Positions 26,099 through 33,891 of a stretch of 64,000 nt of DNA are shown in pieces. The notes beneath the pieces were generated by a model that was not told where the DNA came from, did no database searches, and saw only the letters and a program-made list of their open reading frames with translations. Made by a program: the position numbers and the translations under genes. The stretch spans positions 35,736-99,735 of the forward strand of contig JAMPIL010000004.1 in assembly GCA_023662725.1 (NCBI GenBank), given 5' to 3'. Positions within the stretch are counted from its first letter, which is position 1. Every line of letters begins with the position of its first letter. This stretch comes from Ruminococcus flavefaciens. GTDB lineage: Bacteria > Bacillota > Clostridia > Oscillospirales > Ruminococcaceae.

Positions 26099-26429
26099 CT
26101 GCTTTCCTTGCTTTTGCAGTAATTTTCAGATAATCACGATGCTCAAAATTCGGCGATATTCCTACAATATCATAAATCGCACCACGAAAAGAAATGCGGT
26201 TTGCCGCCGCCCCAATTCCCATTGTCATGCTGTTTTGCCGAATCATAAACTGCAATGTCTGCACCTCTTTTGTCGTGCCGTTATCGGAATTTTCCACCGA
26301 ATTTTTTACGGAAACAGAAGCCCAGCAGGAGAATAATTCATCCCACTGAGCCTTGTGATTTCCGATATGATCGACACGTGTCGATTGCTCCAGAATCGTG
26401 ATACGCTGATTTAATTTTCCGATTTCCAC
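26076..26429 (-). CDS. Head-tail adaptor (Phage_H_T_join)
   Basis: 117 residues, MEIGKLNQRITILEQSTRVDHIGNHKAQWDELFSCWASV. The GKLNQRITI start, Trp-rich middle and ISFRGAIYDIVGISPNFEHRDYLKI are typical of SPP1 gp16-type stoppers. The start overlaps the stop of the preceding connector gene by one base. Confidence 0.88.
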   Translation of the reverse strand: MEIGKLNQRITILEQSTRVDHIGNHKAQWDELFSCWASVSVKNSVENSDNGTTKEVQTLQFMIRQNSMTMGIGAAANRISFRGAIYDIVGISPNFEHRDYLKITAKARKAGAPDDIY

Positions 26430-26710
26430 TAAATTACTCCTTCGCGCTGTGCAAATAAAATGGAACGCAGAGTGAGCGTCAGCTTATGAAAATCCGCAGT
26501 ATTTCGGTTTTCGTAGAGATATGATACCGTGAACAGCATCGCTGTTCTAGTCGTATCTTCATTTCTCTCAAACTTCTCCTCACTCATACGTCCCACGTCC
26601 ATCACAAGCCGATGCGCTGTGTCGATCAGCGTGAGGATGAGCTTGTCATCCTCACAGTTGTCAACACGGAGATAATTTTTTGCCTCCTGCAATGTTACCA
26701 CCCTCACCAC
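26429..26710 (-). CDS. Head-tail connector (gp6-like)
   Basis: 93 residues, nearly all helical: VVTLQEAKNYLRVDNCEDDKLILTLIDTAHRLV. This is the Phage_gp6/HK97 gp6 family that docks on the portal. Genes 26710 down to 25407 form a tightly overlapping neck operon. Confidence 0.85.
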   Translation of the reverse strand: MVRVVTLQEAKNYLRVDNCEDDKLILTLIDTAHRLVMDVGRMSEEKFERNEDTTRTAMLFTVSYLYENRNTADFHKLTLTLRSILFAQREGVI

Positions 26711-26724
26711 CGCCTTTCAGAATT

Positions 26725-27903
26725 TTACTGTGTAGATTTTGCAGAAAGCTTCAAAATCTGCACTGCTTCCGGAAGTACCAGCTTGCCGTCAACACGCTCT
26801 TTGGCGACAAATCCGATCATGCCGTTACCTGCAAAAAGTTCGTTGAGCTGCTTGAACGAACGTGAACCTCTATCGCCGATGTTGTAATACTTGAAATCAC
26901 CAAAAGCAACAGCATTTTCAGGTACATAAGCAGACGTGTAAACCGCATAGCCAAGCACCTTATCAGGCTCACCCATCTGATAGGATGGCTGCCAGAGATA
27001 CGCACCATTGTTGTCTTTAAGCTTGCGGAGCATTGCAAGAGTCTTATCGTTCATAATGAACGCTGCATTTTTTCTGTACGGACGCTTAAGTGCATAAACG
27101 AGATCGATAATATCATCGGTTTTCACAGCAGCTCCGGCAGTTGCGGCAAGCTGTCCGCCTCCTGTGGCATTGAAAATACCTGTAGGCTTACCGGTTCCAT
27201 TACCGTTCAGGAATGCATCCTCTTCGGCATTTGCAAGTGCATTTCCAAACTGTGTGATGATATAGTTTTCAAGTCCGAAAGCATTATCATAAAGCAGTTC
27301 CTCCGTCACCTTGATTGCAACGTGAAGCTTGTGCGCATCCATAAGAATCTGATCGAAAGTTGCATCCCCCCAAGTAAGAGCTTCACCTTCTTCAATCCAC
27401 GCAGCCGCAGGTTTTGTTGCGGCAATATTGATCCTGTGTTCACCGCTTGTGGTGATCCTCGTACCAAGCCTACGCATGATGTTTTCCTCTTCAAGTACAT
27501 CAATCAGACGGCGGTCGTATTCAACGGGAACAAGATAACCCCCGTCAGCGTCCACGCCCTCCTGTAAAATGTTGTTGACCTGCTTGAAATTTGTGCGAAG
27601 TGCCTGTAACATACCTTTTCTGTATTCATCAGACGCTCTTCCTGTTTTTTCACTGGGTTCACCGGATGCAGGCTTGCCAAGAATCGGCGAACCTACAGGT
27701 CTATTCAGTTCTGCATCAAGTGCAGCCTGTCTCTCAAGCCGCTGAATTTCCTTGCCGAGGTCAACAATCTGCTTCTCCATTGCATCATACTTTGCTGAGT
27801 CCTCTTCGGATAAAAGTCCGCTGTCGTTACGCTTGGAATCGAGGAAATTTCTCGCCTCGTCCCATGCCTTCGCTCTTTTTTCTCTCAGTTCCTGAATTGT
27901 CAT
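26725..27903 (-). CDS. Major capsid protein, HK97 fold
   Basis: 392 residues from ATG 27903, eight bases after GGAGG; an in-frame start five codons earlier has no such site. The first 70 residues are a charged coiled coil (scaffold-like delta domain) that the protease encoded just upstream would remove. The HK97 core then runs from about residue 95 (YLVPVEYDRRLIDVLEEENIMRRLG) through LLYDNAFGLENYIITQFGNALANAEE and GTGKPTGIFNATGG. It builds the icosahedral head. Confidence 0.93.
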   Translation of the reverse strand: MTIQELREKRAKAWDEARNFLDSKRNDSGLLSEEDSAKYDAMEKQIVDLGKEIQRLERQAALDAELNRPVGSPILGKPASGEPSEKTGRASDEYRKGMLQALRTNFKQVNNILQEGVDADGGYLVPVEYDRRLIDVLEEENIMRRLGTRITTSGEHRINIAATKPAAAWIEEGEALTWGDATFDQILMDAHKLHVAIKVTEELLYDNAFGLENYIITQFGNALANAEEDAFLNGNGTGKPTGIFNATGGGQLAATAGAAVKTDDIIDLVYALKRPYRKNAAFIMNDKTLAMLRKLKDNNGAYLWQPSYQMGEPDKVLGYAVYTSAYVPENAVAFGDFKYYNIGDRGSRSFKQLNELFAGNGMIGFVAKERVDGKLVLPEAVQILKLSAKSTQ

Positions 27904-27918
27904 AATCAGTTCCTCCAA

Positions 27919-28671
27919 TCAATATTTTAATAATTCCAGCCTTTTGTCAAGCTGGTCAATGGGTGTGCCGGATGTTTTTGCAGAGATCTTCTGTAAAAAG
28001 GAATCTCTTGTACGATTTGAAGAATACAGCATAGCGGAAATGTTTTCCTCGGGCTTATCGTCTGCTCCTTCCTCTCCTTTGGATTCTTCCGGCTCATCCT
28101 CTTCCGGAATAAACGACTTTTTCTTTTCGTCAAAAAGAATGCCGTCTACGAATCCCAACTGCAATGCTTTTTCAGCATTCAGCCATGTTTCATCGTCCAT
28201 CAGCTTTGAAATTTTATTGCGTGAAAGCCCTGTTTTTCGGACATAAGCATTGATGATGCCCTCCTTGATTTCGTCAAGAAGTGCTATTGCTTTTTCCATA
28301 TCGGACTTGTTTCCACTCGCCAAAGTCATGGGATTATGAACCATCAAATATCCGGTCGGACTGATCAGCGTTTCATCACCTGCCATAGCAACAACAGATG
28401 CCGCACTTGCAGCGATGCCGTCAATTTTCACTGTAACTTTGCTTTTGTGATTTCTCAGCATCGTGTAAATCTGGCTTGCGGAAACGCAATCTCCGCCGGG
28501 ACTGTTGATCCAGACGGTCAGATTGCCGCTGACCTTCGCCAGTTCATCACGGAACATAGCAGGCGTTATCTCATCTCCGAACCATGTATAGTCAGAAATA
28601 GGACCTTCAAAGTACAATTCCGTTTCACCGGAGTCCTCATTTTTCACCCAGTTCCAAAATTTCTTATTCAT
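27919..28671 (-). CDS. Prohead protease, ClpP-like
   Basis: 250 residues from ATG 28671 (GAGGAAAATACAG upstream). ClpP fold: VWINSPGGDCVSASQIYTML near residue 55, the Ser nucleophile in IAASAASVVAMAG (about 85), and the catalytic His in YLMVHNP. The acidic low-complexity tail (residues 185-215, EEDEPEESKGEEGADDKPEE) is usual for this group. It matures the capsid. Starts eight bases inside the portal gene. Confidence 0.9.
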   Translation of the reverse strand: MNKKFWNWVKNEDSGETELYFEGPISDYTWFGDEITPAMFRDELAKVSGNLTVWINSPGGDCVSASQIYTMLRNHKSKVTVKIDGIAASAASVVAMAGDETLISPTGYLMVHNPMTLASGNKSDMEKAIALLDEIKEGIINAYVRKTGLSRNKISKLMDDETWLNAEKALQLGFVDGILFDEKKKSFIPEEDEPEESKGEEGADDKPEENISAMLYSSNRTRDSFLQKISAKTSGTPIDQLDKRLELLKY

Positions 28672-29926
28672 CTGTATTTTCCTCACTTTCATTTTGTTTT
28701 GGAGAATATGCAGCCCCTGCATCCTGCAAACGGCTCATCGAACCGTTGCAAAGGTAAAGGTCGCCGCCTAAATCGGCAGAAATCCGGTTCATATCCTCCA
28801 ATTCACGAATATCATTTGCCGACATCCAACCGTTCTGACGTGCGGTTGCATAGCCTTGCATTCGAGAAGCATAATCGCCGCGGAGCAGTCCCTCAACGTT
28901 GAATTTAATGAAATACTGCCCTTTTTCTGAATCGGATAAAAGAGACTTCTGCAAAGCCTGTTCCCAGCGGACAAGCCAAGGATCGAGCGTGTATTTCACA
29001 AATTCGAGGGACTGCTGTTCTATATTGCTGAATGTAGCGTGTTCCAGATCACCGATCATGTGCAAAGGCATACGATAAAGCCTTGCGATTTCTGAAACCT
29101 GAAATTTTCTTGTTTCAAGGAACTGCGCCTCATTATTTGGAATGGCAATAGGTGTGTACTTCATGCCTTCTTCTAAAACTGCTACTTTATGGGCGTTGCT
29201 TGAACCATAGGCATGATGCCATGCTTTCCGCACTTTTTCGGGGTCTTTGATAACACCGGGATGCTCCAGTACAGCGGACGGACTTGCACCGTTTGCAAAG
29301 AACGTCGATCCGTATTCCTCGCAGGCAAGGGAAATTCCTATCGCATTCTTTGCCATAGCAATTGGCGAATAACCGACCAATCCATCAAATCCAAGACCGC
29401 ATATATGCAGAACATCTTCCTGACGAAGAACGATGTCGCCCTGTTCTTTCAGATTTGGATTTGCTTCATCGTATCGGCTGTAAATGTAAATCAAGCGGTT
29501 ACGTTCGTCACGGTCAACCTTGATTTTATCAGGCATAAGCGGATACAGTCCAATAACCTCGCCACGACCATTTCGGATGATTTGAGCGTAAGCGTTGCCG
29601 TAAATCAGCAAATGCGACATCAGCGTTTCACGGAAAATAAAGCTTGTCATTTCGGGATTGGGCTGATCGTGCAGCAAAAAATATAGCGGGTGCGTCGGCA
29701 CTCGCTCTTTTCCGTTATCGGTGTATTTATAGACGTGAAGCGGCAATTGTGCTATCGCTTCACTCAGAACCCTCACGCAGGCATACACAACTGTATGCTG
29801 CAATGCCGTTCTGTCGTTGACTCGTTTTCCGCTGCTGCTCCGTCCGAAGAAATAGCTGTAGGACGGAGAATCATAGCTGTTTGTTGGCTTGTCTCGGCTT
29901 TTGAATAAACCTTTGAAAATGCTCAT
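28664..29926 (-). CDS. Portal protein (HK97 family)
   Basis: 420 residues. The N-terminus carries GKRVNDRTALQHTVVYACVRVLSEAIAQLPLHVYK, the phage_portal signature, followed by HPLYFLLHDQPNPEMTSFIFRE and GLYPLMPDKIKV. The C-terminal half has AFSKHG-independent helical crown sequence ending in an acidic tail (QNESEENTDE). It forms the dodecameric DNA gate at one capsid vertex. ATG after GGAGATG. Confidence 0.92.
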   Translation of the reverse strand: MSIFKGLFKSRDKPTNSYDSPSYSYFFGRSSSGKRVNDRTALQHTVVYACVRVLSEAIAQLPLHVYKYTDNGKERVPTHPLYFLLHDQPNPEMTSFIFRETLMSHLLIYGNAYAQIIRNGRGEVIGLYPLMPDKIKVDRDERNRLIYIYSRYDEANPNLKEQGDIVLRQEDVLHICGLGFDGLVGYSPIAMAKNAIGISLACEEYGSTFFANGASPSAVLEHPGVIKDPEKVRKAWHHAYGSSNAHKVAVLEEGMKYTPIAIPNNEAQFLETRKFQVSEIARLYRMPLHMIGDLEHATFSNIEQQSLEFVKYTLDPWLVRWEQALQKSLLSDSEKGQYFIKFNVEGLLRGDYASRMQGYATARQNGWMSANDIRELEDMNRISADLGGDLYLCNGSMSRLQDAGAAYSPKQNESEENTDE

Positions 29927-29941
29927 AAAATCATCTCCAAT

Positions 29942-31534
29942 CTACAGAATTAACAAATCCCTCTCATCATAAACGGAAACAGAAGAAACACATCCACGCC
30001 GAATCGCACGGTCAAGAGCCATAATCAGGGCAACCGCACCGTCAATCTTCTCTGTGGATTTCTCTTTGTCGGGCTTGATATTTCCGGCAGGGTCACGCTT
30101 GATAAAAATATTGTCCATATTCCAGCGGAGGACGGGGTGACCGTTGTGAGCAAGTTTCTGTTCAAGCGTCAACTTCATAAGTTCTTTGGTCGGCGGCGAC
30201 ATATCCCGATAACCTTGACCGAACTGCACCAGCGTGAAGCCCAGCCCCTCAAGATTCTGGCTCATCTGAACAGCACCCCAGCGGTCAAAAGCAATCTCTT
30301 TGATGTGAAATTTTGTACCCAGTTCATCTATGAAATTCTCGATAAAGCCGTAATGCACAACATTTCCCTCAGTCGTTTTCAGATAACCCTGCCGTTCCCA
30401 TAAATCATAGGGAACGTGGTCACGGTTGACACGGAGAGGAAGCGTTTCTTCCGGCAGCCAGAAGTACGGCAGAACATAGTAAAAATCGTCCTCATCAGTT
30501 GGCGGAAAAACAAGCACAAATGCCGTAATATCAGTTGTACTCGAAAGATCAAGACCGCCATAACAGACACGTCCTGCAAGGAAATCTTCGTCAAAAGCAA
30601 CCTTGCATTTATCCCACTTTTCCATTGGCATCCAACGAACAGCCTGTTTTACCCATTGATTCAAACGAAGCTGTCTGAATGCGTTCTCCTCGCCGGGAGT
30701 TTCCTTTGCGGAGTTGCAGGCAGCCACGACTTTATCCATTCCGATAGTTTTATCAAGGCTTGGATTCGCCTTTTTCCAGACCTCGGGGTCTGTCCAGTCC
30801 TCGGATTCATCGGCACCGTAAATGACAGGATAAAAAGTCGGATCATGCTTTCTGCCTTCGAGGATATCCTTTGCCTTGGAATGTACCTCGTAGCAAATTG
30901 AATTGGTGTCCGTTCCGGCAGTGGTGATAAGGAAATACAGCGGCTGCATTCTTGCGTCGCCTGAACCCTTTGTCATAACATCAAACAGCTTTCTGTTAGG
31001 CTGCGTATGAAGCTCGTCAAAGACCACACCGTGTATGTTAAAGCCGTGTTTGCTGAATGCTTCGGAGGAAAGCACCTGATAAAAGCTGTTTGTCGGAGTG
31101 TAAATAATACGTTTCTGCGATGCAAGAATTTTTACTCGCTTGTTTAGTGCAGGACACATCCGCACCATATCAACCGCAACTTCAAAAACAATGCCTGCCT
31201 GCTGACGGTCAGCGGCACAGCCATAAACTTCGGCACGCTCTTCGCCGTCACCGCAGGTGAGCAGTAGTGCTACTGCCGCCGCAAGCTCTGATTTACCGTT
31301 TTTCTTAGGTATTTCGATGTAAGCCGTGTTAAACTGTCGATATCCATTCGGTTTCAGAATCCCGAACAGGTCACGGATAATCTGCTCCTGCCAGTCGAGC
31401 AGTTCAAACTTTTTTCCTGCCCACGTACCTTTTGTGTGGCAGAGGCACTGAATAAAATTGACGGCGTAATCCGCCGCCTTTTTGCTGTATTTGGAATCCT
31501 CTGCCATAAAGCGTGTCGGTTTGAATTTTGCCAT
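29942..31534 (-). CDS. terL: Large terminase subunit
   Basis: 530 residues from ATG 31534 (GGAGG upstream). ATPase domain: a Walker A variant in IEIPKKNGKSELAAAVAL (about 80-97) and Walker B VVFDELHT (about 180). Nuclease domain acidic residues in GGLDLSSTTDITAFVL (about 325) and near KEIAFDRWGA and EKIDGAVALIMALDRA. Terminase_1/YmfN type. It packages DNA together with the small subunit, which here lies more than 8 kb upstream. A promoter and a terminator hairpin stand directly before this gene. Confidence 0.94.
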   Translation of the reverse strand: MAKFKPTRFMAEDSKYSKKAADYAVNFIQCLCHTKGTWAGKKFELLDWQEQIIRDLFGILKPNGYRQFNTAYIEIPKKNGKSELAAAVALLLTCGDGEERAEVYGCAADRQQAGIVFEVAVDMVRMCPALNKRVKILASQKRIIYTPTNSFYQVLSSEAFSKHGFNIHGVVFDELHTQPNRKLFDVMTKGSGDARMQPLYFLITTAGTDTNSICYEVHSKAKDILEGRKHDPTFYPVIYGADESEDWTDPEVWKKANPSLDKTIGMDKVVAACNSAKETPGEENAFRQLRLNQWVKQAVRWMPMEKWDKCKVAFDEDFLAGRVCYGGLDLSSTTDITAFVLVFPPTDEDDFYYVLPYFWLPEETLPLRVNRDHVPYDLWERQGYLKTTEGNVVHYGFIENFIDELGTKFHIKEIAFDRWGAVQMSQNLEGLGFTLVQFGQGYRDMSPPTKELMKLTLEQKLAHNGHPVLRWNMDNIFIKRDPAGNIKPDKEKSTEKIDGAVALIMALDRAIRRGCVSSVSVYDERDLLIL

Positions 31535-31556
31535 TGTTTCACCTCCAATCCGCATG

Positions 31557-31580
31557 AAAAAAGACCTGAAAATCAGGTCT
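31557..31580 (-). terminator. Terminator hairpin between the late promoter and terL (attenuator candidate)
   Basis: AGACCTGA-ttt-TCAGGTCT with five to six T following on the minus strand, 22 bases before the terL start. A second compact hairpin CGCCCC-aa-GGGGCG lies at 31600-31613. Both sit in the leader from the promoter at 31649-31677, so late transcription would have to pass a terminator. Confidence 0.75.
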
Positions 31581-31648
31581 GAAACGGTTATTTTTTGAAC
31601 GCCCCTTGGGGCGGATTTTTAATTGAGATTGCTCTTCCATTGTAATGT

Positions 31649-31677
31649 ATTTTACCATAAAAAATCAAGTAAATCAA
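31649..31677 (-). promoter_or_regulatory. Late (terminase) promoter
   Basis: -35 TTGATT (31677-31672), 17-base spacer, -10 TAAAAT (31654-31649). The 19-mer CGGCTTATCTTTGTGCAGT lies 18 bases upstream of the -35 and is repeated before the recombinase 2 gene. The 31535-31805 interval has no convincing gene; a 33-codon frame at 31640-31539 would begin at the transcription start. Confidence 0.65.
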
Positions 31678-31805
31678 GTCATTTTGAAACAATAAACTGC
31701 ACAAAGATAAGCCGGAAAATCGGTGTGAATTGTACTGCCGGAGGAAACGAAAACGGCTGTACGAGAGACAGCCCCGAAGGGCTGCCGTGATTTTCGGCGG
31801 TCTGG

Positions 31806-31985
31806 TTACTTGCTGTTTTTGCCCAATTCGTAGGCTCTTTCGAGCATTCTCTGGAGCGCTGTCACGCTGATTTCCTTGAAATCCTCGTCGTCGTTGTCGC
31901 GGCTGTCAAGTCCGCCTCTCACCTCGATGCTGTAGCTCTCTTCCATTGCGATTTTCTCCAGCGCCTTCTCGATGTTCTTGTTCAT
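31806..31985 (-). CDS. Small acidic phage protein
   Basis: 59 residues, MNKNIEKALEKIAMEESYSIEVRGGLDSRDNDDEDF ... ERAYELGKNSK. ATG eight bases after GGAGG. No family recognised. It has its own promoter cassette (32040-32093) nearly identical to that of the next small gene. Confidence 0.7.
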   Translation of the reverse strand: MNKNIEKALEKIAMEESYSIEVRGGLDSRDNDDEDFKEISVTALQRMLERAYELGKNSK

Positions 31986-32039
31986 TTTCGTTTCCTCCAA
32001 AAATTTTTCCCGTGGGGTTTTTCCCCTTCTGGTAGTTAC

Positions 32040-32093
32040 ATATTACCATACTATCCGGCACTTATCAAGCGGCTAAAAGTACAGAATATCGGG
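32040..32093 (-). promoter_or_regulatory. Promoter cassette 1
   Basis: -35 TTGATA (32068-32063), 17-base spacer, -10 TAATAT (32045-32040), and an upstream box CCCGATATTCTGTAC (32093-32079). A CACAATTGTG palindrome lies a little further upstream (about 32107-32116). The sequence 31987-32120 matches 32448-32582 over nearly its whole length. Confidence 0.75.
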
Positions 32094-32278
32094 AAAAATC
32101 AACCCTCACAATTGTGTGATATATGCTTTTTCGTAACAGCCCCACAAACGCTCCGTGTGCCGCCGCTTTGCGTGTGGGGTAACCTTGCGAGAGCGAGAAA
32201 AAGGGCGAACGTGCGGAAACGTGGCGGCTGTACGAGCAACAGCACCTCTTGCGAGGGCTGTGCTTTTGGCGGCTGTTC

Positions 32279-32446
32279 TCAGGCTCTGACAATGTTGAAG
32301 TCGGTAATGCTTAAGCCGTTCTTTCTGACGTAGTCGCAAAGCCAATTGTCTGCTTTGGCAGGGCTGTTAAACTCCTTGATTGTTTTCCAGACCAGCTTTC
32401 CGGGTTTCTCCGCTGTCAGTGCCTTAACTTTCCATGTGTGTGCCAT
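32279..32446 (-). CDS. Small phage protein, Trp-rich
   Basis: 55 residues, MAHTWKVKALTAEKPGKLVW ... LSITDFNIVRA. ATG eight bases after GGAGG, with the same upstream ATG/leader sequence as the 31985 gene. Looks like a compact alpha/beta fold; no family recognised. The 32000-32278 interval holds the cassette of the next gene and a GC-rich stretch (32150-32270) that is partly repeated at 33060-33165. Confidence 0.65.
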   Translation of the reverse strand: MAHTWKVKALTAEKPGKLVWKTIKEFNSPAKADNWLCDYVRKNGLSITDFNIVRA

Positions 32447-32500
32447 TTTCGTTTCCTCCAAAAAATTTTTTTCGTGGGGTTTTCCCCTTTCGGTAGTTAC

Positions 32501-32553
32501 ATATTACCATACAATCCGGCACTTATCAAGCGGCTAAAAGTACAGAATATCGG
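32501..32553 (-). promoter_or_regulatory. Promoter cassette 2
   Basis: -35 TTGATA (32529-32524), spacer 17, -10 TAATAT (32506-32501), box CCGATATTCTGTAC upstream (32553-32540) and the CACAATTGTG palindrome beyond. Near-duplicate of cassette 1. Confidence 0.75.
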
Positions 32554-32631
32554 GAAAAACCAGCCCTCACAATTGTGTGATATACACCATTGAAGGAAAG
32601 CGGGAAAGGGGCATTTTTCAGCCCCTTGTCC

Positions 32632-32901
32632 TTAGTCGTTCAGGTGATCGAAGCACCACTTTATGGCATCGCCGCCGTCGTCAAAGGGTGTCGGTGCGGT
32701 TGTTCTGAGGTTTAGGCGGCATTCTACGTAGGAAAGTCCAGTCTCTTCCTCATCCTCAATGAACTCGTAAACCGCCGCCTCAAAACCTCTGCAGGTCAGT
32801 CCGCAGACCAGAACCTTTTCGCCGTATTTCAGCACTGCACCCTGTTCTGCACATCCGTTCATTTCGAGGCGCTCCATTGTTGTAACCTGTTCCCATTTCA
32901 T
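32632..32901 (-). CDS. Small phage protein, function unknown
   Basis: 89 residues, MKWEQVTTMERLEMNGCAEQ ... GDAIKWCFDHLND, ATG after GGAGG. Mixed alpha/beta with three cysteines that do not form an evident zinc site. Served by promoter cassette 3. Confidence 0.7.
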   Translation of the reverse strand: MKWEQVTTMERLEMNGCAEQGAVLKYGEKVLVCGLTCRGFEAAVYEFIEDEEETGLSYVECRLNLRTTAPTPFDDGGDAIKWCFDHLND

Positions 32902-32959
32902 AATTGTTTCCTCCGTTTTGGTTTAAATTTCGGTGCGTTCTTCGCTTCCGTTGTGTAGT

Positions 32960-33015
32960 ATATTACCATAGTTTTTTACACTTATCAAGTGGCTAAATCT
33001 GACGAAATATCGAGG
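32960..33015 (-). promoter_or_regulatory. Promoter cassette 3
   Basis: -35 TTGATA (32988-32983), spacer 17, -10 TAATAT (32965-32960), box CCTCGATATTTCGTC (33015-33001). More diverged than cassettes 1 and 2 but the same architecture. Confidence 0.72.
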
Positions 33016-33160
33016 CAAATCAGCTCTCATAATTGTGCAGTATATGCCTTCAAAAACAAGCCCCACAGCCGCCAACGTGTGCCTCCATTCTGCAAAAAGG
33101 GTAACTTTGCGAGGAAAAGCAAAATGGCGGACTTGCGGCAACGTGGCGGCTCTGTGGCGA

Positions 33161-33367
33161 TTATTCAGCGTAATTCCGATGAATAATGCTGATAATTTTT
33201 TCCTGTTCCTCGGTGGAAACTCCGATGGCATCCGAGGCTTCTCTGCAACCGCAGTCAGGGCAAATTTGGCTGTTGTCAACTCTTGAAATGGCAGGTCGCT
33301 CCGTGTAGGATTGACCGCATTTCGGGCAGATTCTCGGTTCTCTGATCTCATTTTTTATTTTCCACAC
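33161..33367 (-). CDS. Small zinc-ribbon protein
   Basis: About 68 residues. Two CxxC pairs, CPKCGQSYTERP and CPDCGCRE, form a zinc ribbon, followed by a helix EEQEKIISIIHRNYAE. The GTG at 33367 is a likely start, overlapping the end of the preceding gene; an in-frame TTG at 33391 is the alternative, and neither has a clear ribosome site. Probably translationally coupled. Role unknown. Confidence 0.65.
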   Translation of the reverse strand: MWKIKNEIREPRICPKCGQSYTERPAISRVDNSQICPDCGCREASDAIGVSTEEQEKIISIIHRNYAE

Positions 33368-33800
33368 CTCTTTCGCTGATGTCAAACGCAAGCCGCAAAT
33401 ATTTCAGATCAAAACCGAAATTGCGGTAACCCTGAACACAGGTTCTGATGTAGGAACTGCTCGGAATCCCCAGCGGCCGTTCCTCGTGCATGATGTACAC
33501 AAAAGCCCTGATTTTTCGGCGGTTTACGGCAACTTCCATTTCCGTTTTGTAGTAAAAATTCGGGCAGCCCTCGTACAAATCCAAGCGACATTCATCGGCT
33601 GCCGAAACCTCCCAGACTGCAACGGGAACTTTGGAATTTTCCGCTTTTTCAATGGTGAGGTAAGAGCCTGTTTTCGAACCTTTGAAAAGCAGCTCGTAGC
33701 CGTGAATCCATGATGTTCCGACGGGCTTTGCGTCAGGGCAGCGGTACTTCATCTGCTGAACGTTAAGGTTTGAGCCGTAAGCCAGATAATATTTCTTCAT
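33348..33800 (-). CDS. Gamma-glutamylcyclotransferase-like (GGCT/AIG2) protein
   Basis: 150 residues. The phosphate-loop-like YGSNLNVQQMKYRCPDA at residues 8-24 and the catalytic Glu in LDLYEGCPNFYYK near 85 mark the GGCT fold, which releases 5-oxoproline from gamma-glutamyl peptides or amines. Length matches the family. It is encoded just after an amidoligase, and such pairs may add and remove gamma-glutamyl-like links on a peptide or protein. The substrate here is unknown. Confidence 0.85.
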   Translation of the reverse strand: MKKYYLAYGSNLNVQQMKYRCPDAKPVGTSWIHGYELLFKGSKTGSYLTIEKAENSKVPVAVWEVSAADECRLDLYEGCPNFYYKTEMEVAVNRRKIRAFVYIMHEERPLGIPSSSYIRTCVQGYRNFGFDLKYLRLAFDISERGVENKK

Positions 33801-33891
33801 TGTAATCGTTCCTTTCTGAAGGAAGCTTCCTTCTACTGCCTTAAGCCACCCGTAGGTGGCGGTTTAGGGCAGCAGGAGGAAACCTCCTGCG

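Noticed and set aside
31539-31640. 33-codon leader gene before terL
   Set aside because: Its ATG coincides with the predicted transcription start and it has no ribosome site; kept only as a possible leaderless peptide in the leader finding.
32923-33351. Minus-strand frame of 142 codons overlapping promoter cassette 3
   Set aside because: It overlaps the zinc-ribbon gene in another frame, runs through the promoter cassette and the repeated GC-rich block, and has no family-like pattern.
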